DNA of 49,841 nt from Porticoccaceae bacterium (GCA_023228865.1 JALOAH010000018.1:1-49841); one strand, 5' to 3'. Shown: positions 1 to 7,658, counted from the stretch's first letter. The notes: generated from the sequence alone by a model not told the origin. Program-made: numbers and translations.

Positions 1-165
1 GAACTGGCCCTTCATAACGCCAAAGACGTGTTCGACTTTGACGCGGACTTTCGATTTGCTGCGGTTCCTGGCACGGTCTTCCTCACTGAGCGAGACGTGG
101 CGGCTGCCTTTTTTGTGCGTAAAGTGAGGGTGTTCAAAACTCTGTGTCAGCCAACCAGCTTTCAT
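1..165 (-). pseudogene. IS5-like transposase fragment (runs off left edge)
   Basis: Read on the minus strand, an open frame starts at an ATG at 165-163 and continues past the left edge. From about 123 downward it encodes a stretch with lysine/arginine-rich residues followed by VKVEHVFGVMKGQF, which I recognise as the C-terminal part of IS5-family (DDE) transposases, where the catalytic Glu lies in the (R/K)VEHVFG motif. The first 14 or so codons, up to EHPHF, do not look like the family, so the true transposase is truncated at its N-terminal side and joined to unrelated sequence. Its ATG overlaps the stop of the IS256 remnant (ATGA). Whether the C-terminus is complete cannot be seen here. Confidence 0.6.
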
Positions 166-353
166 AAGCTGATGTGATCATCAAGCCGACCCGGGAAGTG
201 GATGGTCAATTGGGATAGCGTCAGATTCCAGTTCTGGATCGGATGCGTCCACCGCTCCGAGGCCTTCAGTATACCGGCGTAGAGCAGCTTCAGTAAGCTG
301 TTTTCGTTGGCAAAGCCACCCTTGGTTTTGGTCAGCTCCCGCCGTGTCAGGAT
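162..353 (-). pseudogene. IS256-family transposase C-terminal remnant
   Basis: The minus strand between the left end of the IS3 element and a TGA at 164-162 encodes about 60 residues that include TKTKGGF, SLLKLLYAGI, WTHPIQNWNLTLSQL and FPGRLDD. These are the conserved C-terminal motifs of IS256 (mutator-type) transposases, which normally span about 400 residues. The upstream part is absent because the IS3 element begins at 351, and the sequence beyond that element at 1989 does not resume IS256 coding. The catalytic DDE residues lie in the missing part, so this is a dead fragment. Confidence 0.75.
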
Positions 354-363
354 AGTTGTCCGA
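351..363 (+). repeat. IS3 element left terminal inverted repeat
   Basis: GATAGTTGTCCGA matches the reverse complement of 1976-1988 at all 13 positions. The next outer base pair does not match. The biological end of the element may lie 1-3 bases further in. Confidence 0.85.
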
Positions 364-409
364 TCCCCTGAATCTTAAAAGACAAGACGGTGGGCGGAAA
401 GAAGGTTGT

Positions 410-910
410 ATGGCACGTTACTCTCCGGAGCGGAAAGAGGCGGTCCTGAAGAAGCTGTTACCGCCCCTGAGTCGCCCGGTGCCCAGTGTGGCGAAGGAGG
501 AAGGCATTTCGGAACCGACCCTGTATCATTGGCTGCATCAGTTAAGAGCAGAAGGTAAGCCAGTGCCCCAGAGTGGTCGTAGTCCAGAACAGTGGTCGGC
601 GGAAGCCAAGTTTGCCGTGGTGGTGGAAACTGCCGGGTTATCCGAGGTGGAGCTAAGTCAGTATTGTCGGGAAAAAGGTCTGTTGCCGGAGCAGGTGAAA
701 GAGTGGAAACAAGCCTGTATTGCCGGTACCCAGACGGAGGCCCAACGCCGTCAGGCTGAACGTGAACAGAGCAAGGCAGATCGTAAGCGCATCCGGCAGT
801 TGGAGCGGGAGCTTCAGCGTAAGGAAAAGGCCTTGGCGGAAGCGGCAGCGCTGTTGGTGCTGCGAAAAAAGCTGAGGGCCTTGTACGGCGAAGAGGACGA
901 GGACAACTGA
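410..910 (+). CDS. IS3-family transposase OrfA
   Basis: This is the 166-residue first frame of the IS3 element. The N-terminus (MARYSPERKEAVLKKLLPP) is followed by a helix-turn-helix (VPSVAKEEGISEPTLYHWL) typical of OrfA proteins that bind the element ends. A C-terminal coiled-coil/leucine-zipper stretch (IRQLERELQRKEKALAEAA) runs to LRKKL, where the frameshift heptamer lies. I chose the ATG at 410 because GAAGG stands 5 bases upstream; an in-frame TTG at 356 lies in the inverted repeat. OrfA alone usually moderates transposition, whereas the OrfAB fusion is the active transposase. Confidence 0.85.
   Translation: MARYSPERKEAVLKKLLPPLSRPVPSVAKEEGISEPTLYHWLHQLRAEGKPVPQSGRSPEQWSAEAKFAVVVETAGLSEVELSQYCREKGLLPEQVKEWKQACIAGTQTEAQRRQAEREQSKADRKRIRQLERELQRKEKALAEAAALLVLRKKLRALYGEEDEDN
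865..871 (+). promoter_or_regulatory. programmed -1 frameshift heptamer A AAA AAG
   Basis: The heptamer is in the correct phase of orfA (CGA AAA AAG). The -1 frame from 871 is open through the orfA stop at 908-910 and continues without interruption into orfB. This is the canonical IS3-family signal for making the OrfAB fusion transposase. Confidence 0.85.
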
Positions 911-1965
911 TCCCCGTCGAGGAGCGCCAGCAGTGCATCGAACTCTACCAGGAGGCGGTGGCTGCCGGTGCCCGTCGTGACAAGGCAGCAGGAGAACTGG
1001 AGTTGCCCTCGCGTACGCTGCGGCGCTGGCTGGATGCGGAAGGCCAGGTGCGAGCTGATGGACGCCCGGACGCGATACGTCCGGCGCCAGTCAATCGCTT
1101 GAGTGAAGCGGAGCGGGAAGCCATCGTGGCGCTGTGTAACCAGCCGGAATATGCCAGTCTGCCGCCCTCGCAGATCGTGCCGCGGCTGGCGGACCAAGGC
1201 GAGTATCTGGCGTCGGAATCGAGTTTTTACCGGGTGTTGAAGGCCGAAGACCAATTGCATTATCGGGGCCGGGCCAAGGCGCCGGTCAAGCGAGCGGCGC
1301 CCACCACGCAGGTGGCGACAGCCCCAAACCAAGTATGGAGCTGGGACATCAGTTACATGCCGTCGACAGTGCGGGGCCTGTACTGGTTTCTGTATGCGAT
1401 CCTGGATGTGTACAGCCGCAAGCTGGTGGCGTGGGAGGTACACTCTTGCGAATCCGGCGAGCTGGCGTCGACATTGATCCAGCGAGCGGTTTTACGCGAG
1501 CAGTGCCTGCATAAACCACTGGTGCTACATGCTGACAACGGTGCGCCGATGACGTCGAGCACGCTCAAGGCCAAGCTACAGGAGCTGGGCATTACGTCGT
1601 CCCACAGCCGACCACGGGTGAGTAATGACAATCCGTTTTCGGAGTCGTTGTTCCGCACATTGAAATACTGTCCGCAATGGCCCTCGCGCGGCTTTGCGAC
1701 ACTGGAAGACGCCCGGCAATGGATGCTGAAGTTCGACCGCTTCTACAACCAGGAGCATCGCCACAGCGGTATTCGCTTTGTGACACCAGCGCAGCGGCAT
1801 GCAGGTAAGGATGTTGAGCTATTGGCAAAACGCGATGCACTATATCGACAAGCACAGGAGAAGCATCCTGAGCGTTGGTCCAGGCAAACCCGCAATTGGA
1901 CTCCGCAGGGAGCCGTAGCATTAAATCCAGACCGTCAGTTGAAGGACATTCCTCTGGCGGCATAA
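907..1965 (+). CDS. IS3-family transposase OrfB (DDE integrase core)
   Basis: The catalytic half of the transposase, about 352 residues if counted from the orfA overlap. Family-like sequence begins at LIPVEERQQ (907 onward), upstream of the first conventional start (GTG 958), which fits production as an OrfAB fusion. A helix-turn-helix-like region (SRTLRRWL) is followed by an rve-type RNase H core. The DDE residues are visible in WSWDISYMP, LHADNGAPM and NPFSESLFRTLKY, with about 35 residues between the second Asp and the Glu, as expected. The C-terminus has the usual YNxEHRHSGIRFVTPAQRH motif. No frameshift or stop is seen, so the element may be active. Confidence 0.88.
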   Translation: MIPVEERQQCIELYQEAVAAGARRDKAAGELELPSRTLRRWLDAEGQVRADGRPDAIRPAPVNRLSEAEREAIVALCNQPEYASLPPSQIVPRLADQGEYLASESSFYRVLKAEDQLHYRGRAKAPVKRAAPTTQVATAPNQVWSWDISYMPSTVRGLYWFLYAILDVYSRKLVAWEVHSCESGELASTLIQRAVLREQCLHKPLVLHADNGAPMTSSTLKAKLQELGITSSHSRPRVSNDNPFSESLFRTLKYCPQWPSRGFATLEDARQWMLKFDRFYNQEHRHSGIRFVTPAQRHAGKDVELLAKRDALYRQAQEKHPERWSRQTRNWTPQGAVALNPDRQLKDIPLAA

Positions 1966-1975
1966 AAAACATTTT

Positions 1976-1988
1976 TCGGACAACTATC
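1976..1988 (-). repeat. IS3 element right terminal inverted repeat
   Basis: TCGGACAACTATC is the exact reverse complement of 351-363. It lies 10 bases after the orfB stop. Confidence 0.85.
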
Positions 1989-2011
1989 TTGAAAATCGCC
2001 GAACCCAACAC

Positions 2012-2039
2012 TTGACAACAGCACGCAATAGCGTACCAT
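2012..2039 (+). promoter_or_regulatory. candidate sigma70 promoter of yefM-yoeB
   Basis: A perfect TTGACA (2012-2017) is followed after 16 bases by TACCAT (2034-2039, 4 of 6 matches to TATAAT). It lies 23 bases before the yefM ATG and just outside the IS3 right end. Confidence 0.5.
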
Positions 2040-2062
2040 TAAATTTTTACCGAGATTGCTAT

Positions 2063-2305
2063 ATGACAGCCATCACAGCCAGTGAAGCTCGCGCCAACCT
2101 GTATCGTCTGATTGACGAAGCTGCGGTTTCCCATCAGCCATTACTAATCACCGGCAAACGCAATAAGGCGGTGCTGGTTTCCGAAGACGACTGGCAAGCG
2201 ATTCAGGAAACGCTTCATCTTTTATCTGTGCCCGGTATGCGTGAATCCATCAAGAAAGGTATGGATTCACCTGTCGATGAGTGTAGCCAGGAACTCGATT
2301 GGTGA
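2063..2305 (+). CDS. yefM: YefM-type antitoxin (Phd/YefM family)
   Basis: This 80-residue protein starts MTAITASEARANLYRLIDE, the standard N-terminal DNA-binding dimer motif of YefM/Phd antitoxins. It continues with PLLITGKRNKAVLVSEDDW and a charged C-terminal tail that in the family wraps the toxin. The length is normal. I chose ATG 2063 because it gives the conserved N-terminus; the longer open frame upstream overlaps the promoter. The next gene overlaps its stop codon (GTGA), as usual for co-translated toxin-antitoxin pairs. The family antitoxin neutralises YoeB and represses its own promoter together with the toxin. Confidence 0.9.
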   Translation: MTAITASEARANLYRLIDEAAVSHQPLLITGKRNKAVLVSEDDWQAIQETLHLLSVPGMRESIKKGMDSPVDECSQELDW

Positions 2306-2565
2306 CCTGGCAACTGGTTTACACCAACCAAGCACAGAAGGACGCCAAGAAACTCGCCTCCAGCGGACTAAAAGCCAAGGCTCAAGAATTACTGGCTCTT
2401 ATAGCAGAAGACCCCTTTCGCAAACCACCACCCTATGAGAAGCTTGTCGGAGACCTCGCCGGAGCCTATTCCCGGCGCATTAACATTCAACACCGGCTGG
2501 TTTACCAGGTTCTTGAAAAGGATCAAGTCGTTAAAGTGTTGCGGTTGTGGAGTCACTACGAATAG
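2302..2565 (+). CDS. yoeB: YoeB-type mRNA endonuclease toxin (Txe/YoeB family)
   Basis: An 87-residue toxin of usual family length. The RelE/YoeB fold is recognisable from WQLVYTNQAQKDAKKL, PYEKLVGDLAGAYSRRI, HRLVYQV and the C-terminal LWSHYE; the Arg of SRRI and the His-Tyr near the end correspond to catalytic residues of ribosome-dependent YoeB RNases. The GTG at 2302 gives the V/MTW N-terminus and a 4-base overlap with yefM; a TTG at 2299 is an alternative. With yefM it forms a type II addiction module at the edge of an accessory region, where it could stabilise the segment. Confidence 0.9.
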   Translation: MTWQLVYTNQAQKDAKKLASSGLKAKAQELLALIAEDPFRKPPPYEKLVGDLAGAYSRRINIQHRLVYQVLEKDQVVKVLRLWSHYE

Positions 2566-2594
2566 TCATTACTTTTAAAAAGGAATTTATCGCA

Positions 2595-3089
2595 ATGGAT
2601 CCTATCTCATTTATCCTTTCCACCTATATAAACACGGTTTCTTCGACGATGACCAATAACGTGTCTGAAATCTATGGCACCGAAATGCAGTCCGTTGCTA
2701 CTGAATACCACGGTCATCAAGTAACCTACTCTTACCAAATGTGGAAAATAAAACCAGAATCTGTCTGCCGTAATCAGAAGTCGGACATCAATCAATATTC
2801 AAAATGCACGATTGAAGCCAAATCTCTCTTCGATGAACTTTGCGATTATTTGCAAACCAATCCTGGCTCAGGATGGCGCTTTCAAAAGAACAAGAATATG
2901 TATTGTACGGCGGCCATTTCCTATCAACCTGTGATAGCATCAATTCAGAAAGCAGACCAACCAACACCCATAGAAATTGCCAGAAAGGAATGCAATACAG
3001 TCATTGCTGAGAATATGGGAGACGGTAGCCCTGCTGCACAAAAGAGAATTGAAAAGGCATGCGAAAGCTATAATTCCATGCAGGAATAA
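2595..3089 (+). CDS. hypothetical protein, 164 residues
   Basis: I do not recognise this protein. The ATG at 2595 follows AAGGA at a spacing of about 10 bases and lies 29 bases after yoeB on the same strand, so it may be cotranscribed. The sequence is polar, with no clear signal peptide or membrane segment, and contains six cysteines (in VCRN, KCTI, LCDY, YCTA, ECNT and ACES). Base composition is clearly more A+T-rich than in the catabolic genes to the right, which fits an acquired segment. The alternative longer frame from 2547 would overlap yoeB and has no ribosome-binding site. Confidence 0.55.
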   Translation: MDPISFILSTYINTVSSTMTNNVSEIYGTEMQSVATEYHGHQVTYSYQMWKIKPESVCRNQKSDINQYSKCTIEAKSLFDELCDYLQTNPGSGWRFQKNKNMYCTAAISYQPVIASIQKADQPTPIEIARKECNTVIAENMGDGSPAAQKRIEKACESYNSMQE

Positions 3090-3136
3090 CGTTTTATTGG
3101 CACCAAGAAATGGTAACTCTATGAAACTTAAAGAAT

Positions 3137-3161
3137 GGGACAGGGTTCAACTCCCGCCGCC
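3137..3161 (+). other. ssrA-like T-arm remnant, possible attachment site
   Basis: GGGTTCAACTCCCGCC (3143-3158) equals the T-arm core found near the 3' end of gammaproteobacterial tmRNA (from memory, E. coli ssrA ends with GCGGGTTCAACTCCCGCC before GCTCCACCA). Only the 3' side of the stem is tRNA-like: the preceding bases ACA do not pair with CGCC, as expected of a crossover product rather than a gene. It lies 35 bases before an intrinsic terminator and at the right limit of the A+T-rich accessory DNA. Interpreting it as an island att site is inference. Confidence 0.35.
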
Positions 3162-3195
3162 AATTGAAAGACCAGCAACAAGCAAGAACGACCAC

Positions 3196-3223
3196 AAAGC
3201 CCCTGCAATATGGGGCTTTTTTT
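3196..3223 (+). terminator. Rho-independent terminator
   Basis: The stem AAAGCCCC/GGGGCTTT has an 8-base loop and is followed by a run of T. It could end the yefM-yoeB-hypothetical transcript, or be the former ssrA terminator if the att interpretation is right. Confidence 0.8.
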
Positions 3224-3285
3224 ATGTCTGACGGCTAATAATGTCCATTGCCCCGCACCAAATGTATTTTTAGAAGGCTCCCTGC

Positions 3286-4431
3286 TCAGACAAATTCCCG
3301 CCCGAGTAGATGCCTGGCAATAATCAGCTTCTGGATCTGGGGCGTACCGTCGGCAATTTGCTGGCCGATCACATCCCGCAGGCGCTGCTCCACGGGGAAG
3401 TCCTTGGTGTAACCGTAATGACCGTGGAGAATCAGGCAATCCTGTATTGCTCCTACCGACATATCCGGCCCCTGTAATTTGCACATGGCGGCCTCCTTGG
3501 TGTGTGCAAGCCCCCGATCTCGCAGCCACAGGGTGCGATAGCAGAGCCAGCGCACGATTTCCAGGCGAGTCGACCAATCGGCAATGGGAAAGGACACTCC
3601 CTGATTTTTGGAAATTGGCGCTCCAAATGCTTGCCGCTGCCTGACGTAGTCGATGGTTTCATCAAGGGTGATCTGCGCTGCCCCCAGACACATAAGCCCA
3701 ATAAGGGCGCGGGTATAGTCAAAGGTCTGCATTACTTTGACAAAACCGCCGCCCTCTTCACCGATCAAGTGGTCTAAAGGAATTTCCACATCGCTGAGAA
3801 ACAGCGAACCCCGCACTATACCCCTGGCGCCCATATCCGAGTAAGGGGTTCGCGATACGCCGGGCAAATCCAGAGGCACAAGAAAAGCGGACACCCCTTT
3901 GGCGCCGGCAACGGCATCTGTTTTGGCAAAAACCACGGCGGCATCACCCACCATCAATAGCGTCATGGCAGATTTTTCACCGTTAAGGATGTACTTATCC
4001 CCCTGGCGCACCGCGCGGGTTTTGATAGCCGAGGCGTCGGAACCGCAATGGGGTTCAGTGAGGGCGGTGCAGATCACTTTTTCACCCCGCGCCATGGGGG
4101 CAAGCCAGGTTTTCTTGATGGTTTCGGTGGCAAATTTCTCGATAATTTCACCGCTGAAGCAGGCGAGTAAAATGCCGTAGCCGCAGTTGAAATCCCCCCT
4201 CGCCACCTCCTCCATAATGAGTCCAGCGGTGAGGCAATCCAGATCCTGGCCACCGTACTGCTCGGGAACCCGCATACCGAGGATACCCAGCTCGCCCATT
4301 TTCAACCACTGTTCTTTGGGAAATTCCTCCGCCCTGTCCCAATAGGTGTATTTTGGCAGCAGTTCCCTGGCGGCAAAACTGCGCACCGTGTCGACAATGG
4401 CCTGCTGGTCTTCACTAAGGGAAAAGTCCAT
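3286..4431 (-). CDS. acyl-CoA dehydrogenase
   Basis: A 381-residue FAD-dependent acyl-CoA dehydrogenase, which introduces the alpha-beta double bond into an acyl-CoA and passes electrons to ETF. The family order is seen: N-terminal helical domain from MDFSLSEDQQAIVDTVR, the middle beta domain with CTALTEPHCGSDASAI, and the C-terminal helical domain with RQRQAFGAPISKNQ and GHYGYTKDFPVEQRLRD. In the usual catalytic-base position (YEGT in MCAD) it has IADGT, so Asp replaces Glu. I chose the ATG at 4429-4431 because it gives the family N-terminus and follows AAGGAAA; upstream codons overlap the CoA-ligase gene. It is the last gene of the operon, 50 bases after the ligase. Confidence 0.92.
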   Translation of the reverse strand: MDFSLSEDQQAIVDTVRSFAARELLPKYTYWDRAEEFPKEQWLKMGELGILGMRVPEQYGGQDLDCLTAGLIMEEVARGDFNCGYGILLACFSGEIIEKFATETIKKTWLAPMARGEKVICTALTEPHCGSDASAIKTRAVRQGDKYILNGEKSAMTLLMVGDAAVVFAKTDAVAGAKGVSAFLVPLDLPGVSRTPYSDMGARGIVRGSLFLSDVEIPLDHLIGEEGGGFVKVMQTFDYTRALIGLMCLGAAQITLDETIDYVRQRQAFGAPISKNQGVSFPIADWSTRLEIVRWLCYRTLWLRDRGLAHTKEAAMCKLQGPDMSVGAIQDCLILHGHYGYTKDFPVEQRLRDVIGQQIADGTPQIQKLIIARHLLGREFV

Positions 4432-4481
4432 AAAGGTTTCCTTAAATATTCCTCTGTGCTGGTGCTGCGGCGAGGGAAATC

Positions 4482-6122
4482 TCAGTGCTGCTGTGCGACC
4501 AGGTCGCCGTTTATCAGGGCTTCCGCCAGTTTGAATTTTTGTATTTTTCCCGTCTCCGTGAGGGGGAAGCTGGACACAAACGACCAGAACCTGGGGGTTT
4601 TGTAATGGGCGAGATGTTTGCGGCAATAGGCGTGAAGCTCATCCACGGAGGGCAAGTCATTCGCTGATACGGGCAAAATCACCGCCGCCACCTGTTCGCC
4701 CCAATACTGATCGGGAAGGCCAACAACGGCAGCGGTCTCTACCTTGGGGTGTTCCTGCAGCAGAATTTCAACCTCACGGGGATAAATATTTTCACCACCG
4801 CGAATAATGACTTCCTTCATTCTGCCGGTGATTTTCAGATAACCGCGAGCATCCATAGTGCCTATATCGCCGGAATGCAGCCAGCCGTCGGCATCGAGGG
4901 TTTTTGCGGTTTCCTCCGCCATATTGAAATAGCCGATCATGGTTTGATAACCGCGAATACAAATTTCCCCCGGCGTATTGAGAGGCGCCACCGCACCTGT
5001 TTTTGGATCGGCGATTTTAACCTCCACCTGGGGCATGGGTTGGCCAATGGTTTCGGTTTTATCAATCTCGTCGTCGCTGTGGTAGACACCGCAAATAACA
5101 CCCTGCATTTCCGTCGCCCCGTAGACATTGCTGATGGAGCAACCCAGGACAGCGGCGGTGCGCCGAATCAGGGACGCTTCCACCATGGCCGCACCGGAAA
5201 TAAAGCGCTTCAATGTGCTGAGATTGTAGGTCTCCCTGTCGGGGCTGGCCAAAATCGCCTCCACCATGGTGGGCACCAGCAATGAATAGGTGCCGCCATA
5301 GCGTTCGACAAGTTCCATGTAGAGGTTGGTGTTCCACTCGATGGCGAGCACATGGGTGGCGCCGCGAATCACAGCACCCACTCCGGCATGCCCCAGAGAG
5401 CCAATATGAAACATGGGCATGGGATTGACAAAAACCCCGCCCGCGTCGAGACCACCGCGCTCCTGAGTGAAATTGGTGACATTGAGGATACCGCGATGGT
5501 GAAACATCACCCCCTTCTGCGCCCCGGTGGTTCCCGAGGTAAACATAATGATGCAGTTGTCCTGGGGCTGAACGTTCGGGAAAGTCACCGCGCCGTCAGC
5601 GGACGCCATGAATTCCGCAAATGCGGCAAGACCGGTTAGCTGGTGCAGCAACGGCAACTCGGCAGCCACTTCTCTGGCGATAGCGGCGGTATCCGTGCCC
5701 CGGTAGCTTTCCATATAAATCAGCCCGGCGGCCTCGGATTTTTCCAGTACGTATTTCAATTCACGGGCTTTATAGGCAGGGTTTACTGTTACCAGCACCA
5801 TGCCCGCCATGGAGCAGCCGTAGAGCAGCAAAATCCACTCGGGAACATTATTCGCCCACATGGCGATGCGATCGCCGGGATTGAAGTGCTTAAGGAGAGC
5901 CGCCGCCGTTTGCTGAACATCCTGCAGCAACTGCTCGTAAGTCCAGGTGCGCCGCGCGGCACTGTCGTAAATACCTTCAACCAGGGCGAGCCGTTGGGGC
6001 GCGGCGGACACCTGATCTCGCAGCGCCTGATGAAGGGTGACGTCGATGATTGGCCGAGAGGTATCTGCAGGCCAATAGGACTCCGTCAATTGAACCTTCT
6101 TCGCTGTTTGAATCTGGGACAT
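4482..6122 (-). CDS. AMP-binding acyl-CoA ligase
   Basis: A 546-residue ANL-superfamily acyl-CoA synthetase that makes an acyl-AMP and then an acyl-CoA. Visible motifs are the phosphate-binding loop FTSGTTGAQKG (residues 194-204), YGATEMQG, the WLHSGDIG Asp motif, GRMKEVIIRGGENIYPREVE at the hinge, and the C-terminal catalytic lysine in TETGKIQKFKL. Overall it resembles medium/long-chain fatty acid ligases rather than acetyl-CoA synthetase. It lies between the P450 (192 bases upstream) and the dehydrogenase, so the likely substrate is the acid produced by the P450 and aldehyde dehydrogenase. The exact substrate cannot be read from the sequence. Confidence 0.92.
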   Translation of the reverse strand: MSQIQTAKKVQLTESYWPADTSRPIIDVTLHQALRDQVSAAPQRLALVEGIYDSAARRTWTYEQLLQDVQQTAAALLKHFNPGDRIAMWANNVPEWILLLYGCSMAGMVLVTVNPAYKARELKYVLEKSEAAGLIYMESYRGTDTAAIAREVAAELPLLHQLTGLAAFAEFMASADGAVTFPNVQPQDNCIIMFTSGTTGAQKGVMFHHRGILNVTNFTQERGGLDAGGVFVNPMPMFHIGSLGHAGVGAVIRGATHVLAIEWNTNLYMELVERYGGTYSLLVPTMVEAILASPDRETYNLSTLKRFISGAAMVEASLIRRTAAVLGCSISNVYGATEMQGVICGVYHSDDEIDKTETIGQPMPQVEVKIADPKTGAVAPLNTPGEICIRGYQTMIGYFNMAEETAKTLDADGWLHSGDIGTMDARGYLKITGRMKEVIIRGGENIYPREVEILLQEHPKVETAAVVGLPDQYWGEQVAAVILPVSANDLPSVDELHAYCRKHLAHYKTPRFWSFVSSFPLTETGKIQKFKLAEALINGDLVAQQH

Positions 6123-6248
6123 GGCATGCTCTTTTTAAAATAATGCAGACAACAAAATACCGTAGATGATTATAACCTAGCGAATATTTATATTGCCACT
6201 TTTACAAAACCAGAGCAAAGCTCCGGGGACGCCGGTGGCAAAGACAGG

Positions 6249-6289
6249 AAAAACGGGCTGCTTAAACCCATTTATGGATAAAAGCAGCC
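6249..6289 (-). terminator. possible terminator after the P450 gene
   Basis: On the minus strand GGCTGCTT and AAGCAGCC pair around an 18-base loop and are followed by CGTTTTT. It lies 26 bases past the P450 stop. The loop is long, so it may be weak or only attenuating, with read-through into the ligase. Confidence 0.35.
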
Positions 6290-6314
6290 ACAGAGAGTAC
6301 ACAGGGAGCAGTGG

Positions 6315-7613
6315 TTATTTCATCACATAACGGATAGGCAGGGATTTCAAACCACTGGCAAAGCTGGACTGAACAAAGGTCGGCGTCCCCGCCAGCTCGA
6401 CAGATTCGAGACGGGGCATCAACTCTTCAAACAGTAAACGAATATCCAGCTTGGCCAAGTGCTGACCAATACACATATGGGCGCCATTGCCAAACGCCAG
6501 ATGCTGGTTGGGGCGGCGGTCGACAATAAAGGCGTCCGGGTTTTTGAAAAATTCTTCATCCCGATTCGCCGACGGATAGCACAGCATAAGGCGATCGTTT
6601 TTCCTGATTTTCTGGCCATTGACTTCCGTATCCCGGGATGCCGCACGCATAAAATGCTTGATGGGTGTGGCCCAGCGAATGGCTTCGTTGGTAAAGCTGT
6701 GGCTTAGGGTCGGGCTTTCCTTGAATTTTTTAAACTCGTCGGGATAGCGGATAAGCCCCAACAAACCACCGGAAGTGGACGACGATGTGGTGTCATGACC
6801 ACCGGTGGCGACGGCAATATAGTAATCGAGCTCGCGATCTTCATCGATATACTCACCATCCACCTTGGCGTTGGCAATCAGGGAAATCAGATCCTCGCGG
6901 GGATTTTTGCGGCGATCGAGGCTGATCACTCTGAAGTAATCTTTAAAATCGTTAAGGGTCGCCCGCCAGGCTCTACCGGCGGCGTCCGGGGTCAACTCAA
7001 TATCGGTGCGCTGTTCGTCGGGGTCATCGCCACCAAACAATTGTTGGGTCAGCTTGAGGATGAGTTTTTCATCTTCCCGGGGGCAGCCGAGAATATCCAT
7101 GATGACCCGCAAGGGGTAATACAGGGCTATATCTTTGACAAAGTCGCAGGAACCGTTGTGATCAAACATTTCCTGAACAGATTGCCGTGCAGTTTCGCGA
7201 ATCTGACCGTCGAGATTGCGAATTCGATCCGGCTGAAACCAGCTGGCGGTCACCGCCCTGTAAGTGGGGTGCTCGGGGGCATCCATAAACGCCAGGGAGT
7301 TCATCGAGCGGATCTTGCCCTTGTTGTCCTTGCGAATAAAGTCATCGGCGGCAATGGTATTGAGAATCAAATTGTGGTCGCCATTGATAAAAGTATCATT
7401 ATCGAGTGAAATGGCTTTGATATCGGCGTACTTGGTGACGATCCAGATGGGGTCGTAACCCTCGACATAGGCGCGGCCTACGGGCATATTTTCCCGCAGC
7501 CATTTGAGCGCGGGGTAGATGATATTGTCATCGGTGTAGGATGCGCTCGAAGTGACAATTTGCGCAATCTCATCGGGGATTACGGCTTCGTTTGAATGTG
7601 CTGCTTCTAACAT
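6315..7613 (-). CDS. cytochrome P450 (class I-like)
   Basis: A 432-residue soluble bacterial P450 monooxygenase. It has the I-helix oxygen-activation motif ATGGHDTTSSS, the K-helix ExxR in NEAIRWATPIKHF, and the heme-binding loop FGNGAHMCIGQHLAK with the thiolate Cys at residue 381. N-terminal membrane anchoring is absent, as expected for enzymes fed by a ferredoxin; no ferredoxin or reductase gene is in the window. The ATG at 7613 follows an AAAGAG motif. It sits 45 bases after the aldehyde dehydrogenase on the same strand, so the product is probably an alcohol or aldehyde that the dehydrogenase oxidises. The CYP family number was not determined; the substrate is inferred to be lipophilic (terpenoid or steroid-like). 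Confidence 0.92.
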   Translation of the reverse strand: MLEAAHSNEAVIPDEIAQIVTSSASYTDDNIIYPALKWLRENMPVGRAYVEGYDPIWIVTKYADIKAISLDNDTFINGDHNLILNTIAADDFIRKDNKGKIRSMNSLAFMDAPEHPTYRAVTASWFQPDRIRNLDGQIRETARQSVQEMFDHNGSCDFVKDIALYYPLRVIMDILGCPREDEKLILKLTQQLFGGDDPDEQRTDIELTPDAAGRAWRATLNDFKDYFRVISLDRRKNPREDLISLIANAKVDGEYIDEDRELDYYIAVATGGHDTTSSSTSGGLLGLIRYPDEFKKFKESPTLSHSFTNEAIRWATPIKHFMRAASRDTEVNGQKIRKNDRLMLCYPSANRDEEFFKNPDAFIVDRRPNQHLAFGNGAHMCIGQHLAKLDIRLLFEELMPRLESVELAGTPTFVQSSFASGLKSLPIRYVMK

Positions 7614-7658
7614 GATTGATCTCTTTATCTGATTAATAACTCGTCTTGAGTGGAACCC

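Larger units (their letters stand above)
351..1988 (+). mobile_element. complete IS3-family insertion sequence
   Basis: A 1638-bp element is bounded by 13-bp perfect inverted repeats (GATAGTTGTCCGA at 351-363 and its reverse complement at 1976-1988). It carries two overlapping reading frames joined by a -1 frameshift site, the classical IS3-family plan: orfA with a helix-turn-helix and coiled coil, and orfB with a DDE integrase core. No short direct target repeat is evident outside the repeats. The element interrupts an IS256 remnant on its left and abuts the yefM-yoeB promoter on its right, so the flanks do not match each other and a rearrangement or deletion probably followed insertion. Confidence 0.88.

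Noticed and set aside
351..1988. Target-site duplication of the IS3 element
   Set aside because: No 3-4 base direct repeat fits any plausible choice of element end.
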